Shown: piece after piece, positions 55,887 to 64,000 of the stretch
Numbering within the stretch: the first letter of the stretch is position 1
Layout of the letters: the number at the start of each line of letters is the position of its first letter
From: Neisseria sp. oral taxon 014 str. F0314
GTDB taxonomy: Bacteria; Pseudomonadota; Gammaproteobacteria; Burkholderiales; Neisseriaceae
DNA: 64,000 nucleotides
Direction of reading: 5' to 3'
Assembly (NCBI RefSeq): GCF_005886145.1
Contig: NZ_CP040504.1
Coordinates: forward strand, 1,426,001-1,490,000
The notes under the pieces: model-generated
The model's input: only the letters and a program-made list of their open reading frames with translations
Told to the model about the DNA's origin: nothing
Databases searched by the model: none
Program-made: the position numbers and the translations under genes

Positions 55887-55922
55887 CTATCCCCCCACCC
55901 TCTCCCGCCTGACGGGAGAGGA
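55887..55922. repeat. CCCTCTCCCGCC-type hairpin repeat, copy 1
   Basis: CTCTCCCG-CCTGA-CGGGAGAG (55900-55920) preceded by CCCCCCACC. It shares its outer C-rich stretch and hairpin with copies 2 and 3 that bound the DUF559 gene. The surrounding 55735-56104 has no gene apart from an uptake-sequence hairpin of mixed dialect at 55779-55813. Confidence 0.7.
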
Positions 55923-56043
55923 AATAGGTTTCTGTCAGAACATATAGTGGCAGATTCTGCTGCCATGTCTTTCAATATTATGTTTTATGTTTACTTGAAT
56001 CTCAGGAATCAACCCGAAACATTCAAATCTGCTACCGTCTGTC

Positions 56044-56084
56044 CCTTCCCCCGTCTGGCGGGGGAAGGCTAGGATGGGGGTGGT
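56044..56084. repeat. Inverted repeat bounding DUF559 gene, 3' side (copy 2)
   Basis: Hairpin CCTTCCCCCG-TCTGG-CGGGGGAAGG (56044-56068), then CTAGGATGGGGGTGGT. It is the inverse of copy 3 and lies 20 bases from the DUF559 stop. Confidence 0.7.
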
Positions 56085-56104
56085 TTTGCAACGTTGCAGC
56101 CGTC

Positions 56105-56461
56105 TTATGTTCCGCCACACATTTCGATAATCTTTTCCAGTACTGCTTCGGTTTGCTGCAAAACTTCATTATTCCAAAACCGCAACACCCGATAACCTTG
56201 GGCATTCAAAAACGCCGTCCGCTGCTCGTCATACTCAATCTGTTCCGAATGTTGTCCACCGTCCAATTCAATAATCAAACGATGCTCCATACTGACAAAA
56301 TCGACGATATATCCGCCTATTGTCTGTTGGCGTCGGAATTTTATTCCGTTCAACCGTTTGCCGCGCAAGTGATGCCACAATTTCTGCTCGGCCAAAGTCA
56401 TATTCTGCTTCAGATTACAGACATTCTGTTTTAATGCCGTATTTCTTGTGCTGTACCGCAT
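56105..56461 (-). CDS. DUF559 (Vsr-fold) endonuclease-like protein
   Basis: 118 residues. DUF559 pattern in full: MTLAEQKLWHHLRGKRLNGIKFRRQQTIGGYIVDFVSMEHRLIIELDGGQHSEQIEYDEQRTAFLNAQGYRVLRFWNNEVLQQTEAVLEKI. The Asp of YIVDFV, the Glu-Leu-Asp of IIELDGGQH and the His match the catalytic core of very-short-patch-repair-type nucleases. The biological role of DUF559 is unknown. The gene is bounded by inverted copies of a C-rich hairpin repeat and lies between nuoG and nuoF, so it may be a small mobile unit. Confidence 0.88.
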   Translation of the reverse strand: MRYSTRNTALKQNVCNLKQNMTLAEQKLWHHLRGKRLNGIKFRRQQTIGGYIVDFVSMEHRLIIELDGGQHSEQIEYDEQRTAFLNAQGYRVLRFWNNEVLQQTEAVLEKIIEMCGGT

Positions 56462-56552
56462 AGCCGAGTTGGCCTCAATCTTTTTTCAGACGACCTATAC
56501 GGAGGCCGTCTGAATCTTGCCCGTATAAAATCTGTTTCAAAATATTCCAAGC

Positions 56553-56595
56553 ACCACCCCCACCCTAACCCTCCCCCGCAAGCGGGAGAGGGAAT
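56553..56595. repeat. Inverted repeat bounding DUF559 gene, 5' side (copy 3)
   Basis: ACCACCCCCACCCTAACC followed by hairpin CTCCCCCGCAAGCGGGAG-type sequence (56571-56587). It is the opposite orientation of copy 2 and starts 91 bases before the DUF559 start codon. Confidence 0.7.
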
Positions 56596-56646
56596 CAAGT
56601 CGCTTGAGAATCCCAAACACCACCGATACTCAGGTCGTCTGAAACC

Positions 56647-57942
56647 TCAACACCACTTATTCGGCTTCATCGGCCCGCCGTGTTCAATGTAATGCACAAA
56701 CTCCTCACGGAAATGCTTGGTAAAACTGCGGACGGGGAAGACGGCGGCGTCGGCGAGGGCGCAGATGGTGCGGCCTGCCATTTGGTTGCCGACGGAATCC
56801 AGCAAATCCAAGTCTTCCATGCGGCCTTTACCTTCTACGATGCGGTGGACGATGCGGTAGAGCCAGCCGGTACCTTCGCGGCAGGGGGTGCATTGGCCGC
56901 AGGATTCGTCGTAGTAAAAATAGCTTAACCGTTCGAGGGCTTTGACCATGCACACGTCTTCGTCCATCACGATAATCGCGCCGGAGCCGAGCATGGAGCC
57001 GGCTTTGGAAATCGAGTCGTAATCCATATTGGTCTGCATCATAATGTCGGCAGGCAATACGGGCGCGGACGAACCGCCGGGGATAACGGCTTTGAGTTTT
57101 TTGCCGCCACGCATACCGCCCGCCATTTTCAGGATTTCGGCAAACGGCGTGCCCAACGGCACTTCATAGTTGCCCGGACGTTCGACGTGGCCGGAGATAC
57201 AGAACAGTTTGGTACCGCCGGCATTCGGAATGCCTTTGTCGGCAAATGCCTGACCGCCGTCGCGGACGATAAACGGTACGGAGGCGAAGGTTTCGGTATT
57301 GTTGATGGTGGTCGGTTTGCCGTACAGGCCGAACGAGGCGGGGAACGGCGGTTTGAAGCGCGGCTGGCCTTTTTTGCCTTCCAGCGATTCGAGCAATGCG
57401 GTTTCTTCGCCGCAAATGTATGCGCCGTAGCCGTGGTGGGCGAAGAGTTCAAATTCAAAATCCGAACCCAAAATATTTTTACCCAAAAAGCCTGCGGCGC
57501 GCGCTTGGGCAAGTGCGGCTTCAAAACGTTGATAACCTTCGAAAATTTCGCCGTGAATGTAGTTGTAACCCGCTTTCGCGCCCATCGCGTAACCGGCGAT
57601 AATCATGCCTTCAATCAGGGCATGGGGGTTGAACATGATGATGTCGCGGTCTTTGAACGTACCCGGTTCGCCTTCGTCGGTGTTGCAGACGACGTATTTT
57701 TCACCGGGGAAGGAACGGGGCATAAAGCTCCATTTCAAGCCGGTCGGGAAGCCCGCACCGCCGCGCCCGCGCAGACCGGAGGTTTTGACTTGGTCAATCA
57801 CGTCGGTTTGCGAGATGTTTTCGGACAGGATTCTACGCAGCGCGCTGTAACCGCCGCGTTTGACGTATTCGTCCAATGTCCAGCAGTCGGGATTGGCGGT
57901 ATCCACTTGGTCAAAAATCACGCCTGATTGGTAAATAGCCAT
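56647..57942 (-). CDS. nuoF: NADH-quinone oxidoreductase subunit F
   Basis: 431 residues. It binds NADH and FMN at the tip of the peripheral arm. The FMN/NADH loop [16 protein letters not shown] is near residues 55-72, then [23 protein letters not shown] sequence, then [29 protein letters not shown], and the N3 4Fe-4S ligands in [15 protein letters not shown] with the distal TICALADAA. Starts at [17 protein letters not shown]1643 gene separates it from nuoE. Confidence 0.97.
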   Translation of the reverse strand: MAIYQSGVIFDQVDTANPDCWTLDEYVKRGGYSALRRILSENISQTDVIDQVKTSGLRGRGGAGFPTGLKWSFMPRSFPGEKYVVCNTDEGEPGTFKDRDIIMFNPHALIEGMIIAGYAMGAKAGYNYIHGEIFEGYQRFEAALAQARAAGFLGKNILGSDFEFELFAHHGYGAYICGEETALLESLEGKKGQPRFKPPFPASFGLYGKPTTINNTETFASVPFIVRDGGQAFADKGIPNAGGTKLFCISGHVERPGNYEVPLGTPFAEILKMAGGMRGGKKLKAVIPGGSSAPVLPADIMMQTNMDYDSISKAGSMLGSGAIIVMDEDVCMVKALERLSYFYYDESCGQCTPCREGTGWLYRIVHRIVEGKGRMEDLDLLDSVGNQMAGRTICALADAAVFPVRSFTKHFREEFVHYIEHGGPMKPNKWC

Positions 57943-58030
57943 TTTGGTGTGCCTGTTCGTTTTCGTATCGGTTGCGGCCGCTGTTTCAGACGACCTGAAT
58001 ATATTTTGTATTGGTTCCCAACCTACTTCG

Positions 58031-58555
58031 CTAAATTTTCTCCAAAAAATTCAGCATGTCCATTTTCTTTAATTGGTTACTATACGCTGCATATAATGGG
58101 TGTTGAGGCTGTCCGCTCTTCAAAAACTCCCCAATTCTTAACCAATTTACAGGGTACTGTTTTAAGTTTTCGTAAAGCTGTTTTAAGCAGTCGGAGAAAT
58201 ACGCTCTAGAATAAAATAAACCACCCCAAGCCAACAAAATATCACTAGTTACTTGTTGTGAGATCAATTTAGAAATGATTTCAACATTTTTTTGTATAAT
58301 TTCTTTACTAGCTTCTTGCGGTAAATCATTAGGATTCGTTGCTCTTTGTGGATACAAATTAAACATTACAAAACTTGTATATCCATTTTCCTCAGCAAAA
58401 CCCATAACTTTTCTAATTGTAGAATCAGGTTCTTTATTATCTGCAGTACTGGGATTAATACCAAAAACGAAAAGCGTTTTTTCAGATATAGAGCCTAATG
58501 CAAAACGATATTTATTTAATTCATCTGTTTCATAAATATCTATTATGTATTCCAT
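58031..58555 (-). CDS. DUF1643-family protein
   Basis: 174 residues. DUF1643 pattern: [63 protein letters not shown], then DILLAWGG and [20 protein letters not shown]. The function is unknown; the glycine-poor GINPSTA and Asn-Leu-Tyr-Pro motifs resemble uracil-DNA-glycosylase-like folds, which I offer only as a guess. The gene is much more AT-rich than nuoE and nuoF around it, which suggests insertion into the operon. Its end is followed by a variant uptake sequence. Confidence 0.82.
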   Translation of the reverse strand: MEYIIDIYETDELNKYRFALGSISEKTLFVFGINPSTADNKEPDSTIRKVMGFAEENGYTSFVMFNLYPQRATNPNDLPQEASKEIIQKNVEIISKLISQQVTSDILLAWGGLFYSRAYFSDCLKQLYENLKQYPVNWLRIGEFLKSGQPQHPLYAAYSNQLKKMDMLNFLEKI

Positions 58556-58581
58556 ACTATATCCCTTTTTAAGACGGTCTT

Positions 58582-59055
58582 TTATTTCAGTTCCGCCAAT
58601 TTCTTCTCAATCGCCTCTTCAGTCATAAAGCTGCACATACTGTGGTTGTTTACCAGCATAACGGGGGCGTCGCCGCATGCGCCCATGCATTCGCCTTCGA
58701 CAAGGGTAAATTTGCCGTCGGGCGTGGTTTCGCCGTAGCCGATACCGAGTTTTTTCTTCAGGTATTCGCCGGTATCCATGCCGCCGCGCAGGGCGCAGGG
58801 AAGGTTGGTGCAGACGGTCAGTTTGTATTTGCCGACCGGCTCGAGGTTATACATATTGTAGAAAGTAGCGACTTCATATGCCTGCGCCGGCGTGATGCCG
58901 ATGTAGTCGGCAACAAAGGCGATGGTTTCGGGGGCGAGCCAGCCTTTTTCGGTTTGGGCGATACGCAACGCGCCCATGATGGCGGAACGGCGTTGGTCGG
59001 CGGGATATTTCGCCAACTCGATGTCGATTTGTTTTAAGGATTCTGCGGATAACAT
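58582..59055 (-). CDS. nuoE: NADH-quinone oxidoreductase subunit E
   Basis: 157 residues, thioredoxin-like fold with the N1a 2Fe-2S cluster: VCTNLPCALRGG and ECMGACGDAPVML give the four cysteines. The N-terminal helical part has ESLKQIDIELAKYPADQRRSAIMGALRIAQTEKGWLAPETIAFVADYIGI. The start codon overlaps the nuoD stop by one base, so translation is coupled. Confidence 0.97.
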   Translation of the reverse strand: MLSAESLKQIDIELAKYPADQRRSAIMGALRIAQTEKGWLAPETIAFVADYIGITPAQAYEVATFYNMYNLEPVGKYKLTVCTNLPCALRGGMDTGEYLKKKLGIGYGETTPDGKFTLVEGECMGACGDAPVMLVNNHSMCSFMTEEAIEKKLAELK

Positions 59056-60311
59056 TATCGGTCAACCTCCCCGAATACGATGTCCTGCGTACCGATGATG
59101 GCAACAACGTCAGCCAGCATGTGACCTTTTGCCATTTCGTCCATGCCTTGCAGGTGGGCAAAGCCGGGTGCGCGGATTTTCAGGCGGTAGGGTTTGTTTG
59201 CGCCGTCTGAAATGATGTAAACGCCGAACTCGCCTTTCGGGTGTTCGACAGCGGTGTAGGTCTCGCCCTCAGGAACGTGCATACCCTCGGTAAAGAGTTT
59301 GAAATGGTGAATCAGGTCTTCCATACCTGTTTTCATTTCGGTGCGTTTGGGCGGGGCAAATTTGTGGTTTGTGGTGATGACCGGGCCGGGATTGACACGC
59401 AGCCAGTCGGCACATTGTTTGATGATGCGTACGGATTGGCGCATTTCCTCCATACGGCAGAGGTAGCGGTCGTAGCAGTCGCCGTTAACGCCGACGGGAA
59501 TATCGAAATCCATTTGGTCGTACACTTCATACGGCTGTTTCTTACGCACGTCCCATTCCACGCCCGAACCGCGCAGCATCACGCCGGTAAAGCCTTTTTG
59601 CATGGCGCGCTCGGGGGAGACGACGCCGATGCCGACGGTACGCTGTTTCCAGATGCGGTTGTCGGTCAGGAGGGTTTCGAGTGTGTCGATGTTTTTCGGG
59701 AAACGTTCGCAGAAGGCGTCGATGAAGTCGAGCATGGTGCCTTCGCGGGATTCGTTGAGCTGCTTCAATACTTTGGCGTTGCGGAATTTGCTGCTCTCGT
59801 ATTTGGGCATGAAGTCGGGCAGATCGCGGTAAACGCCGCCGGGACGGAAGTAGGCGGCGTGCATACGCGCGCCGGAAACGGCTTCGTACAAGTCCATCAG
59901 CTCTTCGCGATCGCGGAAGGCGTAGAGGATGGCGGTCATAGCGCCGATGTCGAAGGCGTGCGAACCGATGCCCATCAGGTGATTGAGGATGCGCGTTACT
60001 TCGGCGAACATGACGCGGATATATTGGGCGCGGATAGGCACATCAATTCGGGCGAGTTTTTCTACCGCCAAGCAATACGCCTGCTCGTTGACCATCATGG
60101 AAACGTAGTCCAGCCTATCCATATAAGGCAGGGCTTGCAGGTAGGTTTTGGTTTCCGCCAGTTTTTCAGTACCGCGGTGCAGGAGGCCGATATGCGGGTC
60201 GGCGCGGACGATGGTTTCGCCTTCCAACTCCAAAATCATGCGCAATACGCCGTGCGCCGCAGGGTGTTGCGGACCGAAGTTGATGGTGTAGTTTCTTAAT
60301 TTATTGGCCAC
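59055..60311 (-). CDS. nuoD: NADH-quinone oxidoreductase subunit D
   Basis: 418 residues, related to the large subunit of hydrogenases, helping form the quinone site. Signals: [72 protein letters not shown], and the end [36 protein letters not shown] chose the GTG at 60311 (reads [16 protein letters not shown]) with AGGAG 8 nt upstream; an in-frame GTG five codons earlier is less likely. The start overlaps the end of nuoC. Confidence 0.96.
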   Translation of the reverse strand: MANKLRNYTINFGPQHPAAHGVLRMILELEGETIVRADPHIGLLHRGTEKLAETKTYLQALPYMDRLDYVSMMVNEQAYCLAVEKLARIDVPIRAQYIRVMFAEVTRILNHLMGIGSHAFDIGAMTAILYAFRDREELMDLYEAVSGARMHAAYFRPGGVYRDLPDFMPKYESSKFRNAKVLKQLNESREGTMLDFIDAFCERFPKNIDTLETLLTDNRIWKQRTVGIGVVSPERAMQKGFTGVMLRGSGVEWDVRKKQPYEVYDQMDFDIPVGVNGDCYDRYLCRMEEMRQSVRIIKQCADWLRVNPGPVITTNHKFAPPKRTEMKTGMEDLIHHFKLFTEGMHVPEGETYTAVEHPKGEFGVYIISDGANKPYRLKIRAPGFAHLQGMDEMAKGHMLADVVAIIGTQDIVFGEVDR

Positions 60312-60894
60312 CGTAGTTCTCCTCACGGACGATACGCGGCGTGATTTCGCGCGGCTCGATGGTAACAGGTTGGTAAATCACGCGTTTTTGTTCTTCGTCG
60401 TAACGCATTTCCACATAGCCGGAAATCGGGAAGTCTTTGCGGAACGGGTGTCCGACGAAACCGTAATCGGTCAGGATGCGGCGCAGGTCGGGATGGTTGT
60501 TGAACATGATGCCGTACAAATCGAAGGCTTCACGCTCATACCAATCTGCGCTGTTGTAAACGGGAACCACGGATTCGACCACGGGGAAATCGTCGTCTGA
60601 AACCCAGACGCGCACGCGGATGCGCTGATTGTTTTTAACGGAAAGAAGCTGGCTGACAACGGCGAAGCGTTTGCCCTGCCATGCTTCGTTTTTGTAAGTG
60701 CTGTAATCGACGCCGCACAAATCGACCAAAAGCTCGAAATGCAGTTCTTCATGGTCGCGCAACGTGGTCATCACTGAAACATAATGTTCGGGCAGACACT
60801 CGACTGTAATCTCGCCCAAAGCGGAAATGACTTTGCTTGCCTGATTGCCCAAAACGCGGCTGACGGTATCGTATAAGTTTTGAATGCTTGCCAT
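60301..60894 (-). CDS. nuoC: NADH-quinone oxidoreductase subunit C
   Basis: 197 residues. The 30-kDa-subunit signature appears in [39 protein letters not shown], followed by [37 protein letters not shown]. It is separate from nuoD here (fused in E. coli). The ATG at 60894 is chosen; the long upstream frame reads through the nuoB C-terminus in another frame. It lies 11 bases after nuoB. Confidence 0.96.
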   Translation of the reverse strand: MASIQNLYDTVSRVLGNQASKVISALGEITVECLPEHYVSVMTTLRDHEELHFELLVDLCGVDYSTYKNEAWQGKRFAVVSQLLSVKNNQRIRVRVWVSDDDFPVVESVVPVYNSADWYEREAFDLYGIMFNNHPDLRRILTDYGFVGHPFRKDFPISGYVEMRYDEEQKRVIYQPVTIEPREITPRIVREENYGGQ

Positions 60895-60905
60895 ATCGTT
60901 CCCCC

Positions 60906-61388
60906 CTACTCGTCCCGCGCGATGGTGGAAGTGCGCTTGATTTTTTGTTGGAGCTGCATCAGGCCGTAAATCAGGGCTTCCGCAGTCGGCGGGCAACCCG
61001 GCACATAAACGTCTACCGGCACGACACGGTCGGCACCACGCACGACGGAATAAGAATAATGATAGTAGCCGCCGCCGTTGGCACACGAACCCATAGACAA
61101 TACCCAACGCGGCTCGGCGAGTTGGTCGTACACCCGGCGCAGGGCGGGCGCCATTTTATTGGTAAGCGTACCCGCCACAATCATCAGGTCGGCCTGACGG
61201 GGCGACGGACGGAAAATAATGCCGAAACGGTCAAGGTCGTAACGCGCCATACCCGCGTGCATCATTTCCACGGCGCAGCAGGCCAAGCCGAAAGTAACCG
61301 GCCACAGCGAACCGGTACGCATATAGTTCAGCACCGTATCCGCGCTGGTGGTGATGAAACCTTTTTTCAAAACGCCTTCTATTCCCAT
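60906..61388 (-). CDS. nuoB: NADH-quinone oxidoreductase subunit B
   Basis: 160 residues. N2 cluster cysteines: [13 protein letters not shown] (tandem Cys), [18 protein letters not shown] and [20 protein letters not shown]2 is the last cluster before quinone. The ATG at 61388 ([27 protein letters not shown]) overlaps the nuoA stop by 10 bases. Confidence 0.97.
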   Translation of the reverse strand: MGIEGVLKKGFITTSADTVLNYMRTGSLWPVTFGLACCAVEMMHAGMARYDLDRFGIIFRPSPRQADLMIVAGTLTNKMAPALRRVYDQLAEPRWVLSMGSCANGGGYYHYSYSVVRGADRVVPVDVYVPGCPPTAEALIYGLMQLQQKIKRTSTIARDE

Positions 61389-61735
61389 TCCAGCGCACCT
61401 TTTTTCCATTCGTAAACAAAGCCTACCGTCAGAACGACGATAAACACCAGCATAGACCAGAAACCGTATGCGCCCAAATCTTTGAACACCACCGCCCACG
61501 GCAGCATAAACGCGACCTCCAAATCGAAGAGGATGAACAGGATGGCGACGAGATAATAACGCACGTCAAACTTCATCCTGGCGTTTTCAAAGGCTTCGAA
61601 GCCACATTCGTAAGCCGCGTCTTTTTCGGCGTAGTGGTGTTTCGGACCTAAAATCGTGCCGAGCAGGATAAACAGCACGCCGGCCGCAAGGCCGACGAGG
61701 ATGAATACGAGGACGGGAAAGTAACTGGCCAACAT
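61379..61735 (-). CDS. nuoA: NADH-quinone oxidoreductase subunit A
   Basis: 118 residues, three helices. [43 protein letters not shown] is the ND3 signature, including the conserved Cys loop that moves during turnover. First gene of the operon. The ATG at 61735 gives [16 protein letters not shown]; an upstream in-frame TTG would add eight residues. A Fur-box-like site and an 11-bp inverted repeat lie upstream. Confidence 0.97.
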   Translation of the reverse strand: MLASYFPVLVFILVGLAAGVLFILLGTILGPKHHYAEKDAAYECGFEAFENARMKFDVRYYLVAILFILFDLEVAFMLPWAVVFKDLGAYGFWSMLVFIVVLTVGFVYEWKKGALEWE

Positions 61736-61791
61736 GGTTTGTACCTGATTTTTTAACAATAAATACCGCTAAAGATTCTGTCTTATTTTAA

Positions 61792-61818
61792 CGAACTTCA
61801 AAAACTATTTGAAGTTCG
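61792..61818. promoter_or_regulatory. Perfect 11-bp inverted repeat in the nuo leader
   Basis: CGAACTTCAAA (61792-61802) and TTTGAAGTTCG (61808-61818) around AACTA, 57 bases before nuoA. It may be an operator or a leader hairpin. Confidence 0.55.
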
Positions 61819-61865
61819 AGGCATGAAAAAAGCACAAAAAAAGCCAATAAATTCAATAACTTTTC

Positions 61866-61884
61866 GATAACGATTCTCATTTAT
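61866..61884. promoter_or_regulatory. Candidate Fur site upstream of nuoA
   Basis: GATAACGATTCTCATTTAT agrees with the Fur box at 13 of 19 positions, 131 bases before nuoA. Fur-dependent activation of nuo genes has been described in N. meningitidis. The rest of 61885-62032 has no gene; an imperfect hairpin GATGCTTAATAAGCATC lies at 61894-61910. Confidence 0.5.
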
Positions 61885-62032
61885 GTTTACACCCGATGCT
61901 TAATAAGCATCAGGCTAGTCCTTTTGTCGCACCGCCTCCGCAAGTCCTTTCCTACTTTCGGAATAGTACGGGCAAGGCGGAGATTATCGTTTGACGGCGG
62001 TTTCGCCGATATTCCGCACACAACGAAACCAA

Positions 62033-62062
62033 AGGCCGTCTGAAACCCTTTTCAGACGGCCT
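62033..62062. terminator. DUS hairpin after the LOG-family gene
   Basis: 13-bp inverted uptake pair (62033-62045 and 62050-62062), 39 bases beyond the stop on the minus strand. Confidence 0.8.
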
Positions 62063-62100
62063 GCGCCCTCCGATATGAAACGGCAGCGGCAGTACACCAC

Positions 62101-62832
62101 CTACAAACCCAGCGACCAAGTATCCGCCCCCAATTCGCCCAACGTTTCCAGCCGGTTTTCATAATGAGCGAAAATTTCTTCGATGATTTCGTCTTCGTCA
62201 TCAATCAGGCGGATTAAATCCATGTCTGCCGCCGCGATCAGGCCGCGTCCGAGCAGCTCTTTGCGTATCCAGTCCAACAATCCCGACCAAAAATCCCTGC
62301 CCACCAAAATAATCGGGCGGTTGGGCGTTTTGCCCGTCTGCACCAGCGTCAGGCTTTCAAACAGTTCGTCCAACGTGCCGAAGCCGCCGGGCATGACCAC
62401 ATACGCCACCGCGTGTTTCACAAACATTACCTTACGCGGGAAGAAATGTTGGAATTTGATGGACAAATCCTGATACGGATTTGCTTTTTGTTCGTGCGGC
62501 AATACGATATTCAGCCCGACCGCCGGACTTGCGCCTGCAAACGCGCCCTTGTTCGCCGCCTCCATAATCCCCGGTCCGCCGCCTGAAATGACGGAAAACC
62601 CCGCATCCGACAGCTTGCGCGCCAGCCGCAGCGTAAATTCATAGTCGGGATGATTCTCCGGCGTGCGCGCGCTGCCGTAAATGCTGACCGCAGGCTGAAT
62701 GGCGCGCAGCTCTTCGCCTGCTTCGACAAATTCCGAAATAATCTTCAAAACATGATACGACTCCCGCGCCTGAATCTCGCGGCGCGTCTCATCGGGCAAC
62801 ATGGGTTTGGGCAGTTTTTTGAGCAGGCTCAC
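62101..62832 (-). CDS. LOG-family (TIGR00730) nucleotide-processing protein
   Basis: 243 residues. Lysine-decarboxylase-like fold with both LOG motifs: SGGGPGIMEAANKGAF and the PGGFGTLDELFE active-site loop (PGGxGTxxE). Family enzymes release ribose 5-phosphate from nucleoside monophosphates (cytokinin-activating LOG in plants, PpnN-like in bacteria). Position in a longer bacterial subgroup is supported by the N-terminal ETRREIQARESYHVLKIISEFVEAGEELR. I chose the GTG at 62832 because AAAGGA precedes it; the frame continues upstream across an uptake sequence with no better start. Confidence 0.9.
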   Translation of the reverse strand: MSLLKKLPKPMLPDETRREIQARESYHVLKIISEFVEAGEELRAIQPAVSIYGSARTPENHPDYEFTLRLARKLSDAGFSVISGGGPGIMEAANKGAFAGASPAVGLNIVLPHEQKANPYQDLSIKFQHFFPRKVMFVKHAVAYVVMPGGFGTLDELFESLTLVQTGKTPNRPIILVGRDFWSGLLDWIRKELLGRGLIAAADMDLIRLIDDEDEIIEEIFAHYENRLETLGELGADTWSLGL

Positions 62833-62926
62833 AGATTTTCCTTTATGGTTGGTTCGGAAAGGATTGTAACTGATTTGGTTCGAATGTTCAGAGGCCGTCT
62901 GAAACGCAATACTTTCACCAGGCATT

Positions 62927-63370
62927 TTAAAACGGCATGACTTTGTTCCATGCACGGGCGATACCCAGCCAGCAGGCGAAAATCCAGCTTGCCGAGCTGA
63001 CCGCCCCTACAATCGAAATCAGCACGGAAATCCCATAGGAAAAATCGGCCAGCACGGTTTGCTCCTTAACATGACGCCCTAAAAGGTGCACCAGATAGCC
63101 GTTGGCCGTCAGCACCGCCACGCAGATAAATTTCACCCACAGTTTGGGATTGTTGAGATAGCCTTGGCTGGTCACCATGCCGTAAACCACCAGCGCCGCG
63201 CCCGTAACAATCAATCCCGCCAAACCCCACAAAGCGATTTGTTTGGCTTTGCCGATTTTGTCGACAAGGTCTTTATCCAGCGGTACGGCATAATTTTTCA
63301 GCAGCAAAAAATCGACATGCAGCACCTTGGTCAACACCGCAGCGGCAAGGGCAAAATGCGCGAACACCAA
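62927..63370 (-). CDS. Four-helix membrane protein with unclear start
   Basis: 147 residues by the longest reading. Four hydrophobic segments (about 1-20, 45-65, 78-98, 108-135) and conserved-looking His residues near the membrane ends (VFAHFALAAAVLTKVLHVDFLLLK; VHLLGRHVKEQ). Family not recognised; a quinone- or haem-type membrane protein is only a thought. There is no ATG near the start: the possible codons are TTG (63370) or GTG (63367), neither with a Shine-Dalgarno. An ATG upstream is in another frame, so a small indel or a non-ATG start should be considered. Confidence 0.6.
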   Translation of the reverse strand: MVFAHFALAAAVLTKVLHVDFLLLKNYAVPLDKDLVDKIGKAKQIALWGLAGLIVTGAALVVYGMVTSQGYLNNPKLWVKFICVAVLTANGYLVHLLGRHVKEQTVLADFSYGISVLISIVGAVSSASWIFACWLGIARAWNKVMPF

Positions 63371-63416
63371 ATCCGAGGAGAAATCCGTTTCCGCCGCAAT
63401 CGGAACACATTTGCAA

Positions 63417-63449
63417 AAGGCCGTCTGAAAACGTTTTTCAGACGGCCTT
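63417..63449. repeat. DUS inverted pair between divergent genes
   Basis: Two uptake sequences in inverted orientation forming an almost gapless palindrome. It lies between two gene starts, so it is not simply a terminator for either; it may shield the RNase gene from antisense read-through. Confidence 0.8.
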
Positions 63450-63518
63450 ATATCCGTTCGTCAAAGTGATAATCTGTTAAAATCCCTCCCATTCCAAACT
63501 TCCCCACTGCCTGAATAC

Positions 63519-64000
63519 ATGAATATCTTTTACGAAGAGTCCGGCCAATTCAAAGTCGCCGCCATCGTCCAAAAAAACGACGCCACCTACCAAGTCGATA
63601 CCCAACACGGCAAACGCACCAAAGTGAAGGCGAACAACGTCTTTACCGAGTTTGACGGCGATATGGCGGCGTTTTTGGAAAACGCGCAGGCACAGGCGGC
63701 GGACATCGATACCGATTTATTGTGGGAAGTATGCGGCGAAGAAGAATTTTCCGCCGAGGCGATTGCCGAAGAATATTACGGCCATGCACCGACCAAAACC
63801 GAGCTGGCGGCGACCTTGATTGCGCTGTACGCCGCGCCGATGTATTTCTACAAAAAAGCCAAAGGCGTGTTCAAAGCCGCACCCGAAGAAACCTTAAAAC
63901 AGGCGCTTGCCGCCATCGAACGCAAAAAACAACAAGACGCGCAAATCGACGCTTGGGCGGAAGCCTTGAAACGCGGCGAGATGCCATCTGAAATCGCGGC
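63519..64000 (+). CDS. RNase II-family (RNB) ribonuclease, N-terminal part
   Basis: Starts at ATG 63519 and is open to the window end (about 160 codons). The protein begins MNIFYEESGQFKVAAIVQKND, followed by a cold-shock-like strand region (YQVDTQHGKRTKVKANNVFTEF) and a helical part (LLWEVCGEEEFSAEAIAEEYYGHAPTKTELAATLIALYAAPMYFYKKAKGVFKAAPEETLKQALAAIERKKQQ). This N-terminus is typical of the RNB ribonucleases of beta-proteobacteria, but the catalytic RNB domain is outside the window, so the call rests on the N-terminal pattern only. Confidence 0.75.
   Translation, partial: MNIFYEESGQFKVAAIVQKNDATYQVDTQHGKRTKVKANNVFTEFDGDMAAFLENAQAQAADIDTDLLWEVCGEEEFSAEAIAEEYYGHAPTKTELAATLIALYAAPMYFYKKAKGVFKAAPEETLKQALAAIERKKQQDAQIDAWAEALKRGEMPSEIA

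Noticed and set aside
56431..56616. Small minus-strand open frame over the C-rich repeat
   Set aside because: It consists of repeat and uptake-sequence translation only, with no ribosome site.

Overview
The window comes from a Neisseria species, most likely a commensal. The neisserial DNA uptake sequence (core GCCGTCTGAA) occurs throughout, usually as inverted pairs acting as terminators and mostly as the 12-mer agGCCGTCTGAA, not the atGCCGTCTGAA typical of meningococci and gonococci. A variant core, GTCGTCTGAA, is mixed in and is common in the nuo region. Other neisserial marks are dRS3 palindromes and NIME arrays, a meningococcal-type Fic protein inside the nuo operon, and proteins close to meningococcal Fur, DolP (GNA2091), RsmI and the Nuo subunits. 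The closest species cannot be fixed from this sequence alone.

Layout. 1-2.1 kb: the end of pilS and complete pilR, a sigma-54 two-component system. 2.3-24 kb: mostly housekeeping genes (aat, fur, bamE, dapB, ampG, ychF, tyrS, tex, a class II fic, dsbA, a GlcG-like gene, valS, map, the dolP-gmhA-yraN/rsmI block, one tRNA-Pro). 24.1-25.8 kb: two tandem type IV pilin genes; the upstream one (pilE) has a perfect -24/-12 sigma-54 promoter and distal repeats that look like activator sites, which links it to PilSR. 25.8-32 kb: pyrH, tsf, rpsB, fthC, an acetyltransferase gene and mqo. 31.9-33 kb: a small AT-rich island with a double-glycine-leader microcin/bacteriocin-like peptide and a candidate membrane immunity protein. 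33-39 kb: waaA, a FUSC-type membrane protein, photolyase, a small lipoprotein and proB.

39.1-61.7 kb: the complete nuoA-N operon on the minus strand, coding respiratory complex I, interrupted by nine or so unrelated genes: DUF1643, a DUF559 nuclease bounded by inverted repeats, a three-gene cassette that looks like a secreted toxin with its lipoprotein immunity factor, a class III Fic AMP-transferase, chorismate mutase, a cupin, and a PLD-type nuclease. A Fur-box-like site lies upstream of nuoA. 62-64 kb: a LOG-family protein, a membrane protein with an unclear start, and the start of an RNase II-family gene.

The points I would follow first are the sigma-54-controlled pilE, the GG-leader peptide locus, the candidate toxin-immunity cassette between nuoH and nuoI, and the inverted-repeat-bounded DUF559 gene. 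All function calls come from reading sequence motifs; no database search was possible.
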